Shown here: positions 13,272 to 21,613 of the stretch, one piece after another | Numbering within the stretch: the stretch's first letter is position 1 | Layout of the letters: the number at the start of each line of letters is the position of its first letter | NCBI GenBank assembly: GCA_021845155.1 | Contig: JAKBSB010000002.1 | Coordinates: 1-21,875, forward strand | Direction: 5' to 3' | Origin: Thermoplasmata archaeon | GTDB lineage: Archaea; Thermoplasmatota; Thermoplasmata; Thermoplasmatales; Thermoplasmataceae | DNA: 21,875 bases | Made by a program: the position numbers and the translations under genes | Notes under the pieces: generated by a model | What the model saw: the letters and a program-made list of their open reading frames with translations, nothing else | The model's database searches: none | What the model was told of the DNA's origin: nothing

Positions 13272-14003
13272 ATGGAAGACAGATTATTATTAGTATTCAC
13301 TGTAGCAATAGTTCTTGCGGGAATAGGTGGAGGTATATGGGTTGTTCACCAGCCAGACATGGCGAATGCTTCTCCACGGATTGATCAAAATCCATACAAT
13401 CTCACGCTGGTGATACAGCATGGAATTGTATTTAACTCGAGCATAGGGACACAGCCTTCATACTTCATCCTTCAGAATGGAACACTTCAGAACTCTTCAA
13501 ACCTGAATTTACCGGCAGACCGTGTCATAAACCTTATAATAATAGATTTTGACAATGGTCCATCGCCTCTGATGAATCCAAACATGAATTCGGTGCAGGG
13601 TACACTGAGTGGACATGTAAATGTAACCGGAATAAGTCAGATACAGAAAATACCTGATATAAACCACAATATGAGCAGGGCACAGTTCATGTCCTATTAT
13701 AACAATAACGATTCCAGTGCTCTAAGCGCCCTCTACACACAGGTTAACTCAGCTTCATTCTTCAGCAACTCCACATCAGTAAGCAGCCTTTCTGGAAATA
13801 ACATAGCCCATACTTTCACTGTGAGCGCATTTGGTTTGAACATACCCTCCCAGCCCCAGACTGTAACACATGCAACATTTGTGATCACGGCCGGTGGTAC
13901 AGCAACCTGGCAGTGTGACGCAGACTGTGGTTCTGGATCTCTCGGGCTTAACGGTGCAATGGCAACTCCGGGCTGGATGCTTGGAACCATAACCATAACC
14001 TAA
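13272..14003 (+). CDS. Membrane-anchored cupredoxin-domain protein with a CuA-like cysteine pair
   Basis: 243 residues: an N-terminal membrane helix (LLLVFTVAIVLAGIGGGIWVV, 5-25), a Ser/Asn-rich outer region with several N-x-S/T sequons, and a C-terminal cupredoxin domain. Candidate copper ligands are His180 (IAHTFTV), Cys215 and Cys219 (WQCDADCGSG), and Met230 or Met236 (GAMATPGWM). The order H ... C-x3-C-G ... M resembles oxidase subunit II-type CuA and related mononuclear sites, but the second His that normally follows the Cys pair is absent (SGSLGLNGAM). In the family such proteins carry electrons at the outer face of the membrane. Whether this one binds one copper, two or none is unknown. 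No oxidase genes are in the window. ATG 13272 is chosen over TTG 13245 on the TATA position and because the membrane helix follows at once. Confidence 0.75.
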   Translation: MEDRLLLVFTVAIVLAGIGGGIWVVHQPDMANASPRIDQNPYNLTLVIQHGIVFNSSIGTQPSYFILQNGTLQNSSNLNLPADRVINLIIIDFDNGPSPLMNPNMNSVQGTLSGHVNVTGISQIQKIPDINHNMSRAQFMSYYNNNDSSALSALYTQVNSASFFSNSTSVSSLSGNNIAHTFTVSAFGLNIPSQPQTVTHATFVITAGGTATWQCDADCGSGSLGLNGAMATPGWMLGTITIT

Positions 14004-14004
14004 A

Positions 14005-14036
14005 TTTTTACATCAAATTTGTAAAAAATATTTTTT
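14005..14036 (+). terminator. Hairpin plus T-run terminator after the cupredoxin gene
   Basis: tttttaca (14005-14012) pairs exactly with tgtaaaaa (14020-14027) across a 7-nt loop, and tttttt follows at 14031-14036. It lies just after the TAA stop at 14001-14003. Confidence 0.5.
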
Positions 14037-14055
14037 CGGTAGAAAATTCATAGGC

Positions 14056-14089
14056 GGTTCCTTTTGTGGTTCCATGATATAATTTATTA
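14056..14089 (+). promoter_or_regulatory. Promoter of the small membrane protein-xerA pair, with a tandem ggttcc repeat
   Basis: A TATA-like box, gatataatttatta (14076-14089), predicts a start near 14108 and a leader of about 16 nt to ATG 14124. Directly upstream are two ggttcc copies (14056-14061 and 14068-14073) 12 nt apart, where an activator or TFB-recognition element could sit. The pairing of repeat and box is suggestive only. Confidence 0.35.
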
Positions 14090-14123
14090 AGGAAGTGTCT
14101 TTTGACTGTATGTTGGTTGACCT

Positions 14124-14336
14124 ATGACCAGAATCAATGATAACATTTCCCTTGCCCTGATAATAGGAGTAGTCACTGTGGTAATCAACATTTTTGCCTT
14201 CCTGAAGAATTATACAGGAACTTACCTGTGGGCATACGACATAACATACGTAGCAGGAAACTCTGTACATGCCGTGGCCTTCAGTCTTTCGTCAAAGGGC
14301 ATGAAGGTATCAACCGAACAGAAACAGGAGAACTGA
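14124..14336 (+). CDS. Small membrane protein of unknown function, upstream of xerA
   Basis: 70 residues. A polar N terminus (MTRINDNIS) is followed by a hydrophobic helix (LALIIGVVTVVINIFAFL, about 10-27), a short loop with Asn-Tyr-Thr-Gly, then a second less hydrophobic segment (YDITYVAGNSVHAVAFSLSS) and a charged tail (KGMKVSTEQKQEN). It is probably a one- or two-span membrane protein. I do not recognise a family. xerA begins 3 nt after the stop, so the two are almost certainly on one mRNA, and the promoter lies before this gene. Its codon use looks like its neighbours, giving no sign of recent transfer. Confidence 0.65.
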   Translation: MTRINDNISLALIIGVVTVVINIFAFLKNYTGTYLWAYDITYVAGNSVHAVAFSLSSKGMKVSTEQKQEN

Positions 14337-14339
14337 GTA

Positions 14340-15185
14340 ATGGAAAATTCGGAGACTGTTGATAAATTTGTCTCATATATGAGAGGAGAGAGAAAGAGCC
14401 AGTATACAATAAAAGAGTACAGATCAATGGCTGCGATGTTCCTGAAATTCAGTCAGAAGAAATTGAAAGATACAAATCCGGAAGATATAGAAAGATTCAA
14501 GCACCACCTTGCTACTGAGAAGAATTTCTCCAAGAATAGCCAGTATATAGCAATTCACGCAGTAAAACTTCTGTTCCGATCCAGTGGGATAACACCGCCC
14601 ATGAACCTCATACCTCCAAAGAGATCCAGGAAGATGCCAAATTACCTGAGCGAGAAGGAAGCGTCTATGCTCATTAAAGCTTCAGAGAAAGACCTTTTGA
14701 CCAACCTTATTGTTTCCCTTCTGCTATATACAGGACTCAGGGTTGGAGAGCTCTGCAGGATAAATATAGATAATATAGACACTGATGAAGGGGTAATTAC
14801 AGTAAAAGGTGGGAAAGGAGACAGAGACAGGATTGTCATAATACCTGAAATTTGTAAGGATCTGTCTCATAAGTACCTTATGGAACGTTATGGAAAGAAC
14901 ACCAGAGACAACGCGTTCCTGATCAGCCATAAGAACACCAGGTTTAACCCTTCTACAGTGGAGAGGATTGTGAAAAGAGTCTCAGCGGAGGCGGGAATCC
15001 AGAAGAAAGTTACACCCCATGTACTGAGGCACACCTTTGCCACATCAGTACTGAGAATGGGTGGCGACATAAGATTCATACAGCAGATTCTCGGGCACGC
15101 AAGTGTCGCAACCACACAGATTTACACACACGTGGATGAGAATACCCTGAGGGAAATGTACAACAAGTTCGGGCCAAAATACTAG
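14340..15185 (+). CDS. xerA: XerA-type tyrosine recombinase
   Basis: 281 residues. An N-terminal SAM-like core-binding domain (about 1-90) is followed by the catalytic domain with the full tyrosine recombinase set: Arg134 (TGLRVGEL), a Lys in VKGGKGDRDR (Lys159 likely), His227 and Arg230 (TPHVLRHTFAT), His253 (LGHAS) and the nucleophile Tyr262 (TQIYTHVD). In archaea with a single XerA, the protein acts at a dif site to resolve chromosome dimers. Length matches that stand-alone group rather than larger phage integrases, and there are no integration marks nearby. It sits 3 nt behind a small membrane protein gene. Its stop TAG shares the tetranucleotide ctag (15182-15185) with the stop of the convergent gene. 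I looked for a dif-like site around it and found none I could support. Confidence 0.9.
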   Translation: MENSETVDKFVSYMRGERKSQYTIKEYRSMAAMFLKFSQKKLKDTNPEDIERFKHHLATEKNFSKNSQYIAIHAVKLLFRSSGITPPMNLIPPKRSRKMPNYLSEKEASMLIKASEKDLLTNLIVSLLLYTGLRVGELCRINIDNIDTDEGVITVKGGKGDRDRIVIIPEICKDLSHKYLMERYGKNTRDNAFLISHKNTRFNPSTVERIVKRVSAEAGIQKKVTPHVLRHTFATSVLRMGGDIRFIQQILGHASVATTQIYTHVDENTLREMYNKFGPKY

Positions 15186-16231
15186 TTCTTTCTTGTGATT
15201 ATATAATCCGCAAACCACCTGAGAAAGTTCTTTGTTTCACTATCTCCATCCACTGTTTCGAGGTAGGATTTACTCTTTTCAACAAGTTTTTTCATGGTCT
15301 TGATTGAATAATCATAAGACCCGGAGGATTTAACTATATCTTTCAGTCTTTGAAAATCCTCATCATTAATGTTTCCATTATTCAGGCACATTTTTATAAA
15401 TTCTGCATCATCCGGCGAAAATTCAATTGCCTTAATCATAAGAAGTGTCTTTTTGCCTTCGTTCACATCATTCTTTACAGATTTCCCTATGGTCTTCTCG
15501 TCACCGTATAACCCGAGCACGTCGTCCTGCAACTGAAAAGCGAGTCCGAGAAGATAACCATAATAGCTGAGAGACTGCAGATTTTTTTCGGTTCCACTGA
15601 GGATCGCCCCCATCATCAGTGGCCCTTCTATGGTGTATTTGGCTGTCTTCCAGAGATGGAGACGCATCAGATCCCTCTGGCTGAACCCGTCATCCATGGC
15701 GGAATTTATGTCCAGAAGCTGTCCATAACCTGTATATTCAACAATCTCAGCAAGCAGGTCTGTAGTGATCAGGGTTTCCCTGTGGCCGAAGCCGGAACGT
15801 GCTATAGCCTCGTTTGCATAGCTGTCAGCAAGATCGCCAGCAACTATGGCGAGATTTTCAGATAACCGCTTTCTGTCATATGTATTTTCAGGAAGGGATT
15901 CCCTTAGGGATGCGTGAAAACTCGGTTTTCCTCTCCTGACATCGCTCTGATCCATTACGTCGTCGTGTATGAGAAGGTAGGACTGTGTGAGTTCAATAGA
16001 TATTGATGCTTTTACAATCCTCTGATCGAATTTACTGAAAAGGTTGTAACCTGCAATTGTCAGTATTGGCCTGACTCTCTTACCACCGTTCATTGTAAAG
16101 TCTCTTATTCTTCCCACAATATCACGGCTGATCTGATCCCTGCACCCTTCCATCTTGAAATTGAAGAATGACTCCAGCTCCCTGTCCACCATTTCCCTTT
16201 TTTCCAGAAGAAAATTTTCATATTCGATCAA
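15182..16231 (-). CDS. Trans-isoprenyl diphosphate synthase, probably geranylgeranyl diphosphate synthase
   Basis: 349 residues of the all-helical prenyltransferase fold. First Asp-rich motif DDVMD (90-94) with RRGKPSFH following, second motif FQLQDDVLG, and GGKRVRP (49-55) for the diphosphate. It elongates an allylic diphosphate with isopentenyl diphosphate to make the C20 precursor of archaeal ether lipids. Tyr85, five residues before the first motif, is an aromatic at a position known to set product length in archaeal geranylgeranyl synthases, so C20 fits but C15 is not excluded. The start is TTG 16231: there is no ATG before the conserved region except residue 14, and a TATA box (16252-16264) lies about 26 nt upstream, supporting a leaderless TTG start. 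The gene converges on xerA with a 4-nt overlap. Confidence 0.88.
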   Translation of the reverse strand: MIEYENFLLEKREMVDRELESFFNFKMEGCRDQISRDIVGRIRDFTMNGGKRVRPILTIAGYNLFSKFDQRIVKASISIELTQSYLLIHDDVMDQSDVRRGKPSFHASLRESLPENTYDRKRLSENLAIVAGDLADSYANEAIARSGFGHRETLITTDLLAEIVEYTGYGQLLDINSAMDDGFSQRDLMRLHLWKTAKYTIEGPLMMGAILSGTEKNLQSLSYYGYLLGLAFQLQDDVLGLYGDEKTIGKSVKNDVNEGKKTLLMIKAIEFSPDDAEFIKMCLNNGNINDEDFQRLKDIVKSSGSYDYSIKTMKKLVEKSKSYLETVDGDSETKNFLRWFADYIITRKN

Positions 16232-16251
16232 GACTAAACCCCATCAACCAA

Positions 16252-16264
16252 TTGAATATGTGAA
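16252..16264 (-). promoter_or_regulatory. TATA box of the isoprenyl diphosphate synthase gene
   Basis: On the minus strand ttcacatattcaa is centred about 26 nt before TTG 16231, which supports that TTG as a leaderless start. Confidence 0.45.
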
Positions 16265-16397
16265 AAGTGCATTTAATTTTTGTCCGACTCTTCTATACAG
16301 AATGAACTGGAAAGATCCGAACCTGATAAATGACATGTTTTTGTAAAAAATGGAAGGCAAAGTTTACATTCTCTGGAGAATGATAGGGAGATAGAAT

Positions 16398-17051
16398 TTG
16401 AATGATTACTCTTTTGTGAAAGTGTGCCAGTGCGGAATAGATGAAGCTGGCAGAGGTCCGGTAATTGGGCCCATGGTCATGGCAATGATATGCGGTAGCC
16501 CTGAAATGCTTGGAAACGCCGGAGTCAGAGATTCAAAGGAGTTAAGCCCAGATCGTAGAGAACTGCTGTTCGACCGTATAAGTGATCTTGCTACCAGGAG
16601 GTCATTTGTTGTAATAAGTCCAGTTGAGATCAACAGTATGATGGAGAGGATTACTCTCAATGACATTGAACAACACTTTGCCCTTAAACTTCTGGAAGAT
16701 GCAGAATGTGATGTCTACGTTGATTCCTTTGATGTGAAGCCTGAAAGACTGAGCAGATCTCTCAGTGAAAAGAGCGGGAAAAGAGTCTTCTGTGCGCACA
16801 GGGCTGATTCTATCTATCCCTCTGTATCGGCAGCCTCCATTGTGGCCAAGGTCATAAGGGATCGTGAGATTAAGAAGCTCTCCGGAAAATATGGGGATAT
16901 GGGATCAGGTTATCCTTCAGACCCACGAACAACAAGATTTATACGTGAATCACTTGAAAATAATGTTGATATATCGCAGATCGTGAGAACGAAGTGGAAA
17001 ACTTACCAGAATATACTCTCTTCTGTGAAAAACAAAACGCTGGAATTGTGA
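16398..17051 (+). CDS. rnhB: Ribonuclease HII
   Basis: 217 residues. It cuts the RNA strand of RNA-DNA hybrids and single ribonucleotides in DNA during replication and repair. The acidic active site is visible: GIDEAGRGPVIGPMV with Asp15 and Glu16, VYVDSFD with Asp109, and HRADSIYPSVSAASIVAKVIRDRE with Asp137. The GRG loop that reads the ribose junction is intact (Gly18-Arg19-Gly20). Length is normal for archaeal type 2 enzymes, with a basic C-terminal helix. The start is TTG 16398, preceded seven bases earlier by gggag (16386-16390), so a leadered message with a ribosome-binding site is likely; GTG codons at about 16416 are alternatives. The TPR gene begins 41 nt downstream on the same strand. 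Confidence 0.92.
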   Translation: MNDYSFVKVCQCGIDEAGRGPVIGPMVMAMICGSPEMLGNAGVRDSKELSPDRRELLFDRISDLATRRSFVVISPVEINSMMERITLNDIEQHFALKLLEDAECDVYVDSFDVKPERLSRSLSEKSGKRVFCAHRADSIYPSVSAASIVAKVIRDREIKKLSGKYGDMGSGYPSDPRTTRFIRESLENNVDISQIVRTKWKTYQNILSSVKNKTLEL

Positions 17052-17092
17052 CCTCCAGAAATAGTTAATGTTCATATATTATCCTGAATTAT

Positions 17093-17797
17093 ATGTTCGT
17101 GCCAAGCAACTTTAAACCAAGGGATAATGATGAATTAGCTGACGATTACAATGAGAGAGGAATTTCTTACTTTAACCTGGCAAAATACCCAGAGGCAGTA
17201 AAGGAGTTTACCAAGGCCATAAAAGTTATAGGAAATGAGCCTGATTATTATTTCAACCGTGGACTGGCTTATTACTCTCTTAAAATGCTGGAGCAGGCAG
17301 TAGAAGACTATAGAAAATCTATCTCACTGCTTCCGGATCATGCAGATTATTACAATGCCCTGGGTGCAGCTCAGGAAGATCTTGGGGATCTGGATGATGC
17401 TGAGGCCTCTTTTACAAAGGCCATAGAGTTGGAGAAGGATGTCCCTGATTATTATTACAACAGGGGAAATGTTTTATGGAAAAAGAACAAGCTGGAAGAA
17501 GCACTGAGAGATTACGGTGAAGCTGTTAGACTGAATTCCATGGATCAGATATTCGTCTACAGAAGACATGAACTTCTGGTCCATATGAAAAAATACCAGG
17601 AAGCGCTCATGGACATCAACAGGTCAATACAGCTCGTTCCCGAGAATTACCAGTATCACCTGGTAAAGGCAGAGCTGCTTGAAAAAATGCAAAAATACAG
17701 GGAAGCGCTTGAATCACTGGAAGAAGCCTCCAGATATGTCCCTGATCCTGACCTGTTGAATCAGAGAAAGGCCATGCTTCTTGAGAAAATAAAATAA
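17093..17797 (+). CDS. TPR-repeat protein, six tetratricopeptide repeats
   Basis: 234 residues made almost wholly of six 34-residue TPR units starting at about residues 16, 50, 84, 118, 152 and 186. They carry the usual W/Y-G-A-Y-F-A-P positions (for example YNERGISYF...KYPEAVKEFTKAI and YYYNRGNVLW...KLEEALRDY). There is no signal peptide or added domain, so it should be a soluble scaffold binding a partner in its concave face. The partner is unknown. It is placed between RNase HII (41 nt before) and XPD helicase (23 nt after), all on one strand, so it may be cotranscribed with nucleic-acid enzymes. A TATA-like tcatatatta at 17072-17081 is too near ATG 17093 to fit a leaderless start neatly, so a separate promoter is uncertain. 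Confidence 0.85.
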   Translation: MFVPSNFKPRDNDELADDYNERGISYFNLAKYPEAVKEFTKAIKVIGNEPDYYFNRGLAYYSLKMLEQAVEDYRKSISLLPDHADYYNALGAAQEDLGDLDDAEASFTKAIELEKDVPDYYYNRGNVLWKKNKLEEALRDYGEAVRLNSMDQIFVYRRHELLVHMKKYQEALMDINRSIQLVPENYQYHLVKAELLEKMQKYREALESLEEASRYVPDPDLLNQRKAMLLEKIK

Positions 17798-17820
17798 CCT
17801 GAAACCGGATATTTCCATTT

Positions 17821-19701
17821 GTGATTGTGTTGGTTGAAAAATATGGACTGAGGGACTACCAGAAGAGCATAATAGAATTTGTTGTTGATGAACTGAGGAA
17901 GAGACAGTCCGTTGCCATTGAATCACCAACTGGTTCCGGCAAAACAATAATGAGCCTTCTTTCTGCAATAAGATCAAACGAGAATCAGGGAAAAAAAATC
18001 CTTTACCTCACCAGAACCAATTCACAGCAGGAACAGGTAATCGCCGAATTGAGGTCCATAGGAAACCGAGAAATAAAAGCTGTTGTGATCCAGGGAAGGG
18101 GAAATATGTGCCCCCTGTACAGGGAACTTGAGAACGAGGGAGAATTCGATTCTGAATCGCTTTCCAGATTCTGCTCCATGCGAAAGAAGAAAGTTATGGA
18201 GGGGGATAAGGAAGCATGCCACTATTTCAACTGGAAGGTCAGGGACCCGGCAACCTCACAGTATCTATTCTCCCAGCTTCCCACTGCCGAGGAATTTTAC
18301 GCTTATGGAAAGGAGAACCTTCTCTGCCCATATGAGTCCGTGAAATTCTCACTGAAGGAGGCAAACCTGGTCATAGCACCCTACGCATTCTTCCTCAATT
18401 ATGGGGTGGCAAACCGCTTTCTGAGTCACTGGGGCGTATCAAGAGAAGAACTGATAATCATACTGGATGAAGCCCATAACCTTCCCGATCTTGCCAGAAA
18501 CGCATCATCTTTCAGAATCTCCATAAACCTCATAAATTCAGCTGAGAAAGAGAGCCTGGATTATGGGGATATTGAGCTTATGGAAAGAATACGATCTACA
18601 GATCTCATGGAGATGCTGAGAAACACCATAATGGATCTGATACGGGATCGCATGGGGGAAAAGCAAGAGGTACGGATAAAATTCCAGGAACTCAGGGAAA
18701 ACATGATGATTGCAAACTCCATGTCTTCCGAGAAATACAATAACCTCATCACATACCTGAGTATTTTTGGTGAATTTATTGCGGAAGAGAAGGAGAAAAA
18801 GGGACATGTTCCAAGATCGTCGGTATTCACACTTTCAAATTACCTGATGTCCTGGGAAACAGTGGATGAAGAAAAGTTTGTGGCAGTGCTTTCCAGGCAG
18901 AGAAATGGACAGGTTGAAGCGTTCTGCATGGACCCGTCTGTTCTGCTCATTCCACTGAGAGAATCAAAAACAATACATATGTCTGGAACGCTGAGCCCAA
19001 TTGACGTGTATCTGAATGTTACCGGTTTTCAGGACTCGTCCAGCAAGGTGATACCATATATGTTTCCAAGGGATCATCTTTCAGTGATGTATTATGATGG
19101 CACCACAACAAAGTACGATGAGTTTGATGCCACGGGTGCATCAAGGCTTTATGAACAGATAAAAAGCTTAATATCTGAAATACGAAGAAATACCATAGTA
19201 TTCTTCCCATCTTACAATGTTCTGCAGAGGATATACTCCATGGGATTTCCGTCGCGCATCATGGTGGAGGAGAGGGGAAAGACGCAGTCGGATCTCATGG
19301 ATATGATAAGTAATTTCAGGAAGGGTGGAAGAACACTTTTTGCAGTTTCTGGAGGAAGGATAGCTGAAGGCATGAACTTTCCGGGAAACCAGCTTGAGTT
19401 TGTGATAATTGCCGGAATTCCCTACCCAAGGCCTGATGCCAAACAGGATTCCATATACCGTTACTATGATCGGGTTTTCAGGAAGGGCTGGGAATATGCT
19501 GTAACATACCCCACCGTAATAAAGATCAAACAGGAGATAGGGAGGCTCATAAGAAATGAGAACGATATAGGGATGGCAATGATACTGGACAAAAGGGCCA
19601 GATATTTTAAGAAATACATACCCGAAATGAAGTTGTCACAGGACCCACTGAAAGACTCTATGGATTTTTTCAGGAATATATCTGGAATAAACAGTACATG
19701 A
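17821..19701 (+). CDS. xpd: XPD/Rad3-family iron-sulfur DNA helicase
   Basis: 626 residues, close to the length of the Thermoplasma acidophilum enzyme whose structure is known. A 5'-3' superfamily 2 helicase of nucleotide excision repair. Motifs: Q-like YGLRDYQ (8-14), Walker A SPTGSGKT (35-42), four cysteines Cys97, Cys118, Cys133 and Cys169 that ligate a 4Fe-4S cluster in the family, DEAH (216-219), motif V-type GGRIAEGMNFPG, and motif VI QEIGRLIRN with the arginine fingers. The arch domain lies between DEAH and the second motor domain. All catalytic features are present. The start is GTG 17821; in-frame GTG 17827 and TTG 17830 are alternatives and none has a Shine-Dalgarno. The TPR gene stops 23 nt upstream, suggesting one operon. 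Archaeal XPD acts alone, without TFIIH. Confidence 0.93.
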   Translation: MIVLVEKYGLRDYQKSIIEFVVDELRKRQSVAIESPTGSGKTIMSLLSAIRSNENQGKKILYLTRTNSQQEQVIAELRSIGNREIKAVVIQGRGNMCPLYRELENEGEFDSESLSRFCSMRKKKVMEGDKEACHYFNWKVRDPATSQYLFSQLPTAEEFYAYGKENLLCPYESVKFSLKEANLVIAPYAFFLNYGVANRFLSHWGVSREELIIILDEAHNLPDLARNASSFRISINLINSAEKESLDYGDIELMERIRSTDLMEMLRNTIMDLIRDRMGEKQEVRIKFQELRENMMIANSMSSEKYNNLITYLSIFGEFIAEEKEKKGHVPRSSVFTLSNYLMSWETVDEEKFVAVLSRQRNGQVEAFCMDPSVLLIPLRESKTIHMSGTLSPIDVYLNVTGFQDSSSKVIPYMFPRDHLSVMYYDGTTTKYDEFDATGASRLYEQIKSLISEIRRNTIVFFPSYNVLQRIYSMGFPSRIMVEERGKTQSDLMDMISNFRKGGRTLFAVSGGRIAEGMNFPGNQLEFVIIAGIPYPRPDAKQDSIYRYYDRVFRKGWEYAVTYPTVIKIKQEIGRLIRNENDIGMAMILDKRARYFKKYIPEMKLSQDPLKDSMDFFRNISGINST

Positions 19702-19728
19702 AAACTTTCGTTTAGCCCGGTGTGTAGC

Positions 19729-19740
19729 AAAATTATTATG
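19729..19740 (+). promoter_or_regulatory. TATA-like box of the ClC gene
   Basis: aaaattattatg is centred about 32 nt before ATG 19767, predicting a leader of about 7 nt. Confidence 0.35.
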
Positions 19741-19766
19741 AGTGTCTTTTATGGAGTCGAGTTTGA

Positions 19767-21563
19767 ATGCGGGAAGGCAGGAACATCTTAAGTAAAATAA
19801 ACAGATTATTGCTTTCCAAGAGCACAGCCAAATGGATCGTCGTTGGCATTTTTATAGGCATAATTGCCGGTTTTGGTTCTCTTGTCCTTTACTTCAGCAT
19901 CAAGCTTGTAACTGACTATCTCCTTGTTCCATTAACAGGCTTCACGCCACCTGTAAGTGGTGTTTCTGGAGGTGTTCCAAACTACGTGATAGGCCATTAC
20001 AGGATGCTGCTCATTCCAGTCTCACTGGTGATTGGTGGACTGTTGTCTGGATTTATAGTCTACAGGTTTGCCCCTGAGGCGGAAGGACATGGGACAGATG
20101 CCGCCATCAGGGCATTTCATGAGAACAACGGTAAGATAAGAAGGAGAATACCCATTATCAAGCTGGTTGCCTCGGCCGTGACCATAGGGTCTGGAGGAAG
20201 TGCTGGCAGGGAGGGCCCCACCGCACAGATTGCAGCTGGCTTTGGTTCTTTTATAGCCGATACATTCAGGATGAGTGACCATGACAGAAGGATTGCAATG
20301 GCTGCTGGAATAGGGGCAGGCATAGGTAGCATATTCATGGCTCCCCTTGGGGGTGCCCTTCTGAGCACTGAAATTCTTTACAGGCAGGATTTTGAAGTGG
20401 AGGCACTGATTCCAGCCATAATAGCTTCAGTTGTTGGATATTCTATTTTCGCATATCCTTTCCATTATGTACCACTATTTACAATTCCACAGAACACATT
20501 ACTCGGTTTTTCCCATCCTGAGGCGCTCATAGTATACCTGATGGTTGGCGTTCTGGCCGGACTTGGCGGAATATTATATGTGAGGGTATTTTATGGTGTC
20601 CAGAAACTCTTTTCCAGAATGAAACGTGTTTCGAAATATTTCAGGCCCGCAATTGGTGCACTGATTGTAGGAATAATTGCAATGTTCTTCCCTGAGGTTC
20701 TTGGCCTGGGTTACGGCTGGGTCCAGCAGATCTTTTACAATAATCTCGTACTGTTGCCACTTTACCTCCTTATAATATTGTTTTTCCTGAAAATTGTTGC
20801 AACATCCTTCACAATCGGATCCGGTGGATCGGGAGGCGTGTTTGCACCTGGAATAGTCACCGGGGCTTTCATGGGTGCAGCCATAGGCATAGTGATCCAC
20901 CCGTTCTTTCCATTTCTCAATGTTACGGAAATTACAATCGTATGCATGATAGCATTCTTTGGTGGTGTCTCCAAGGCCCCAATTTCAGTGTTAATAATGG
21001 GTACGGAGATGACAGGTGGATTTGCTCTTTTCCTTCCCCTCATGCTCTCTACAACTGTCGCCTATTTCGTATCGGGAATGAAAAATTCCATCTACAGTGC
21101 CCAGGTTAAAGACAGGGCAGCTTCTCCTGCACACAAACTTGAGTACGACAAACCAATAATGGACGATGTTCCTGTCTCAGACGCCATGAGAAGTGATTAT
21201 CCTTTTGTGGAACCGGAACAGACTATTAAGGAAGCCATTGAAATCATAAGGGGTTCAAAAACGAAGAGTGTGGTTGTAAAGCAGAACGAAAAACTAAACG
21301 GTCTCCTTTCAATAGAGGGGATTCCGGGAGATGTGGATTATTCCACGTCCCTTGTACGCGATTATATGAATCCGGATCCGGAAACCATATCTCCCCAGGA
21401 AAACATCCATGACGCACTTGACATCCTCACAAAGGTACCCAGCGGTAAGCTTGTTGTGGTGGACAGTGACATGGATGTTTTAGGCACCATCGGATTTACG
21501 GAAATTGCGGATGCATACAATCGTGAGATCAGGAGAATAAAGAAATTGAAACAAAACGAATGA
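19767..21563 (+). CDS. ClC-family chloride channel/transporter with two CBS domains
   Basis: 598 residues. The membrane part (about 20-450) carries the ClC signatures: GHGTDAAIRAFH (107-118, where many relatives have the GSGIP-type anion loop), GSGGSAGREGP (141-151, with gating glutamate Glu149), GSGGSGGVFAPG (about 350-361), and FGGVSKAPIS. Two CBS domains follow: SDAMRSDYPFVEPEQTIKEA (from about 470) and VRDYMNPDPETISPQENIHDA (from about 530), which in the family bind adenine nucleotides and adjust gating. It moves Cl- across the cell membrane, either passively or in exchange for H+; the sequence alone does not decide which. In an acidophile, chloride/proton exchange could help handle acid stress (inference). 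ATG 19767 lies after a TATA-like box with no clear Shine-Dalgarno. Confidence 0.92.
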   Translation: MREGRNILSKINRLLLSKSTAKWIVVGIFIGIIAGFGSLVLYFSIKLVTDYLLVPLTGFTPPVSGVSGGVPNYVIGHYRMLLIPVSLVIGGLLSGFIVYRFAPEAEGHGTDAAIRAFHENNGKIRRRIPIIKLVASAVTIGSGGSAGREGPTAQIAAGFGSFIADTFRMSDHDRRIAMAAGIGAGIGSIFMAPLGGALLSTEILYRQDFEVEALIPAIIASVVGYSIFAYPFHYVPLFTIPQNTLLGFSHPEALIVYLMVGVLAGLGGILYVRVFYGVQKLFSRMKRVSKYFRPAIGALIVGIIAMFFPEVLGLGYGWVQQIFYNNLVLLPLYLLIILFFLKIVATSFTIGSGGSGGVFAPGIVTGAFMGAAIGIVIHPFFPFLNVTEITIVCMIAFFGGVSKAPISVLIMGTEMTGGFALFLPLMLSTTVAYFVSGMKNSIYSAQVKDRAASPAHKLEYDKPIMDDVPVSDAMRSDYPFVEPEQTIKEAIEIIRGSKTKSVVVKQNEKLNGLLSIEGIPGDVDYSTSLVRDYMNPDPETISPQENIHDALDILTKVPSGKLVVVDSDMDVLGTIGFTEIADAYNREIRRIKKLKQNE

Positions 21564-21572
21564 GATCACCGT

Positions 21573-21582
21573 AATATATAAA
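21573..21582 (+). promoter_or_regulatory. TATA box of the GNAT acetyltransferase gene
   Basis: aatatataaa is a strong TATA match centred about 36 nt before ATG 21614, predicting a start near 21603 and a leader of about 10 nt. Confidence 0.5.
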
Positions 21583-21613
21583 TTCATGAAGAAATGAGAG
21601 GAACATATAATAT

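Noticed and set aside
14004..14123. Possible dif site next to xerA
   Set aside because: No pair of 11-bp inverted arms with a short spacer was found; the only clear inverted repeat is followed by a T-run and fits a terminator.
20090..20130. GHGTD in place of GSGIP in the ClC anion loop as an unusual selectivity change
   Set aside because: I recall the same GHGTDA...FH sequence in many prokaryotic ClC proteins with CBS domains, so it marks a subfamily rather than a novelty.
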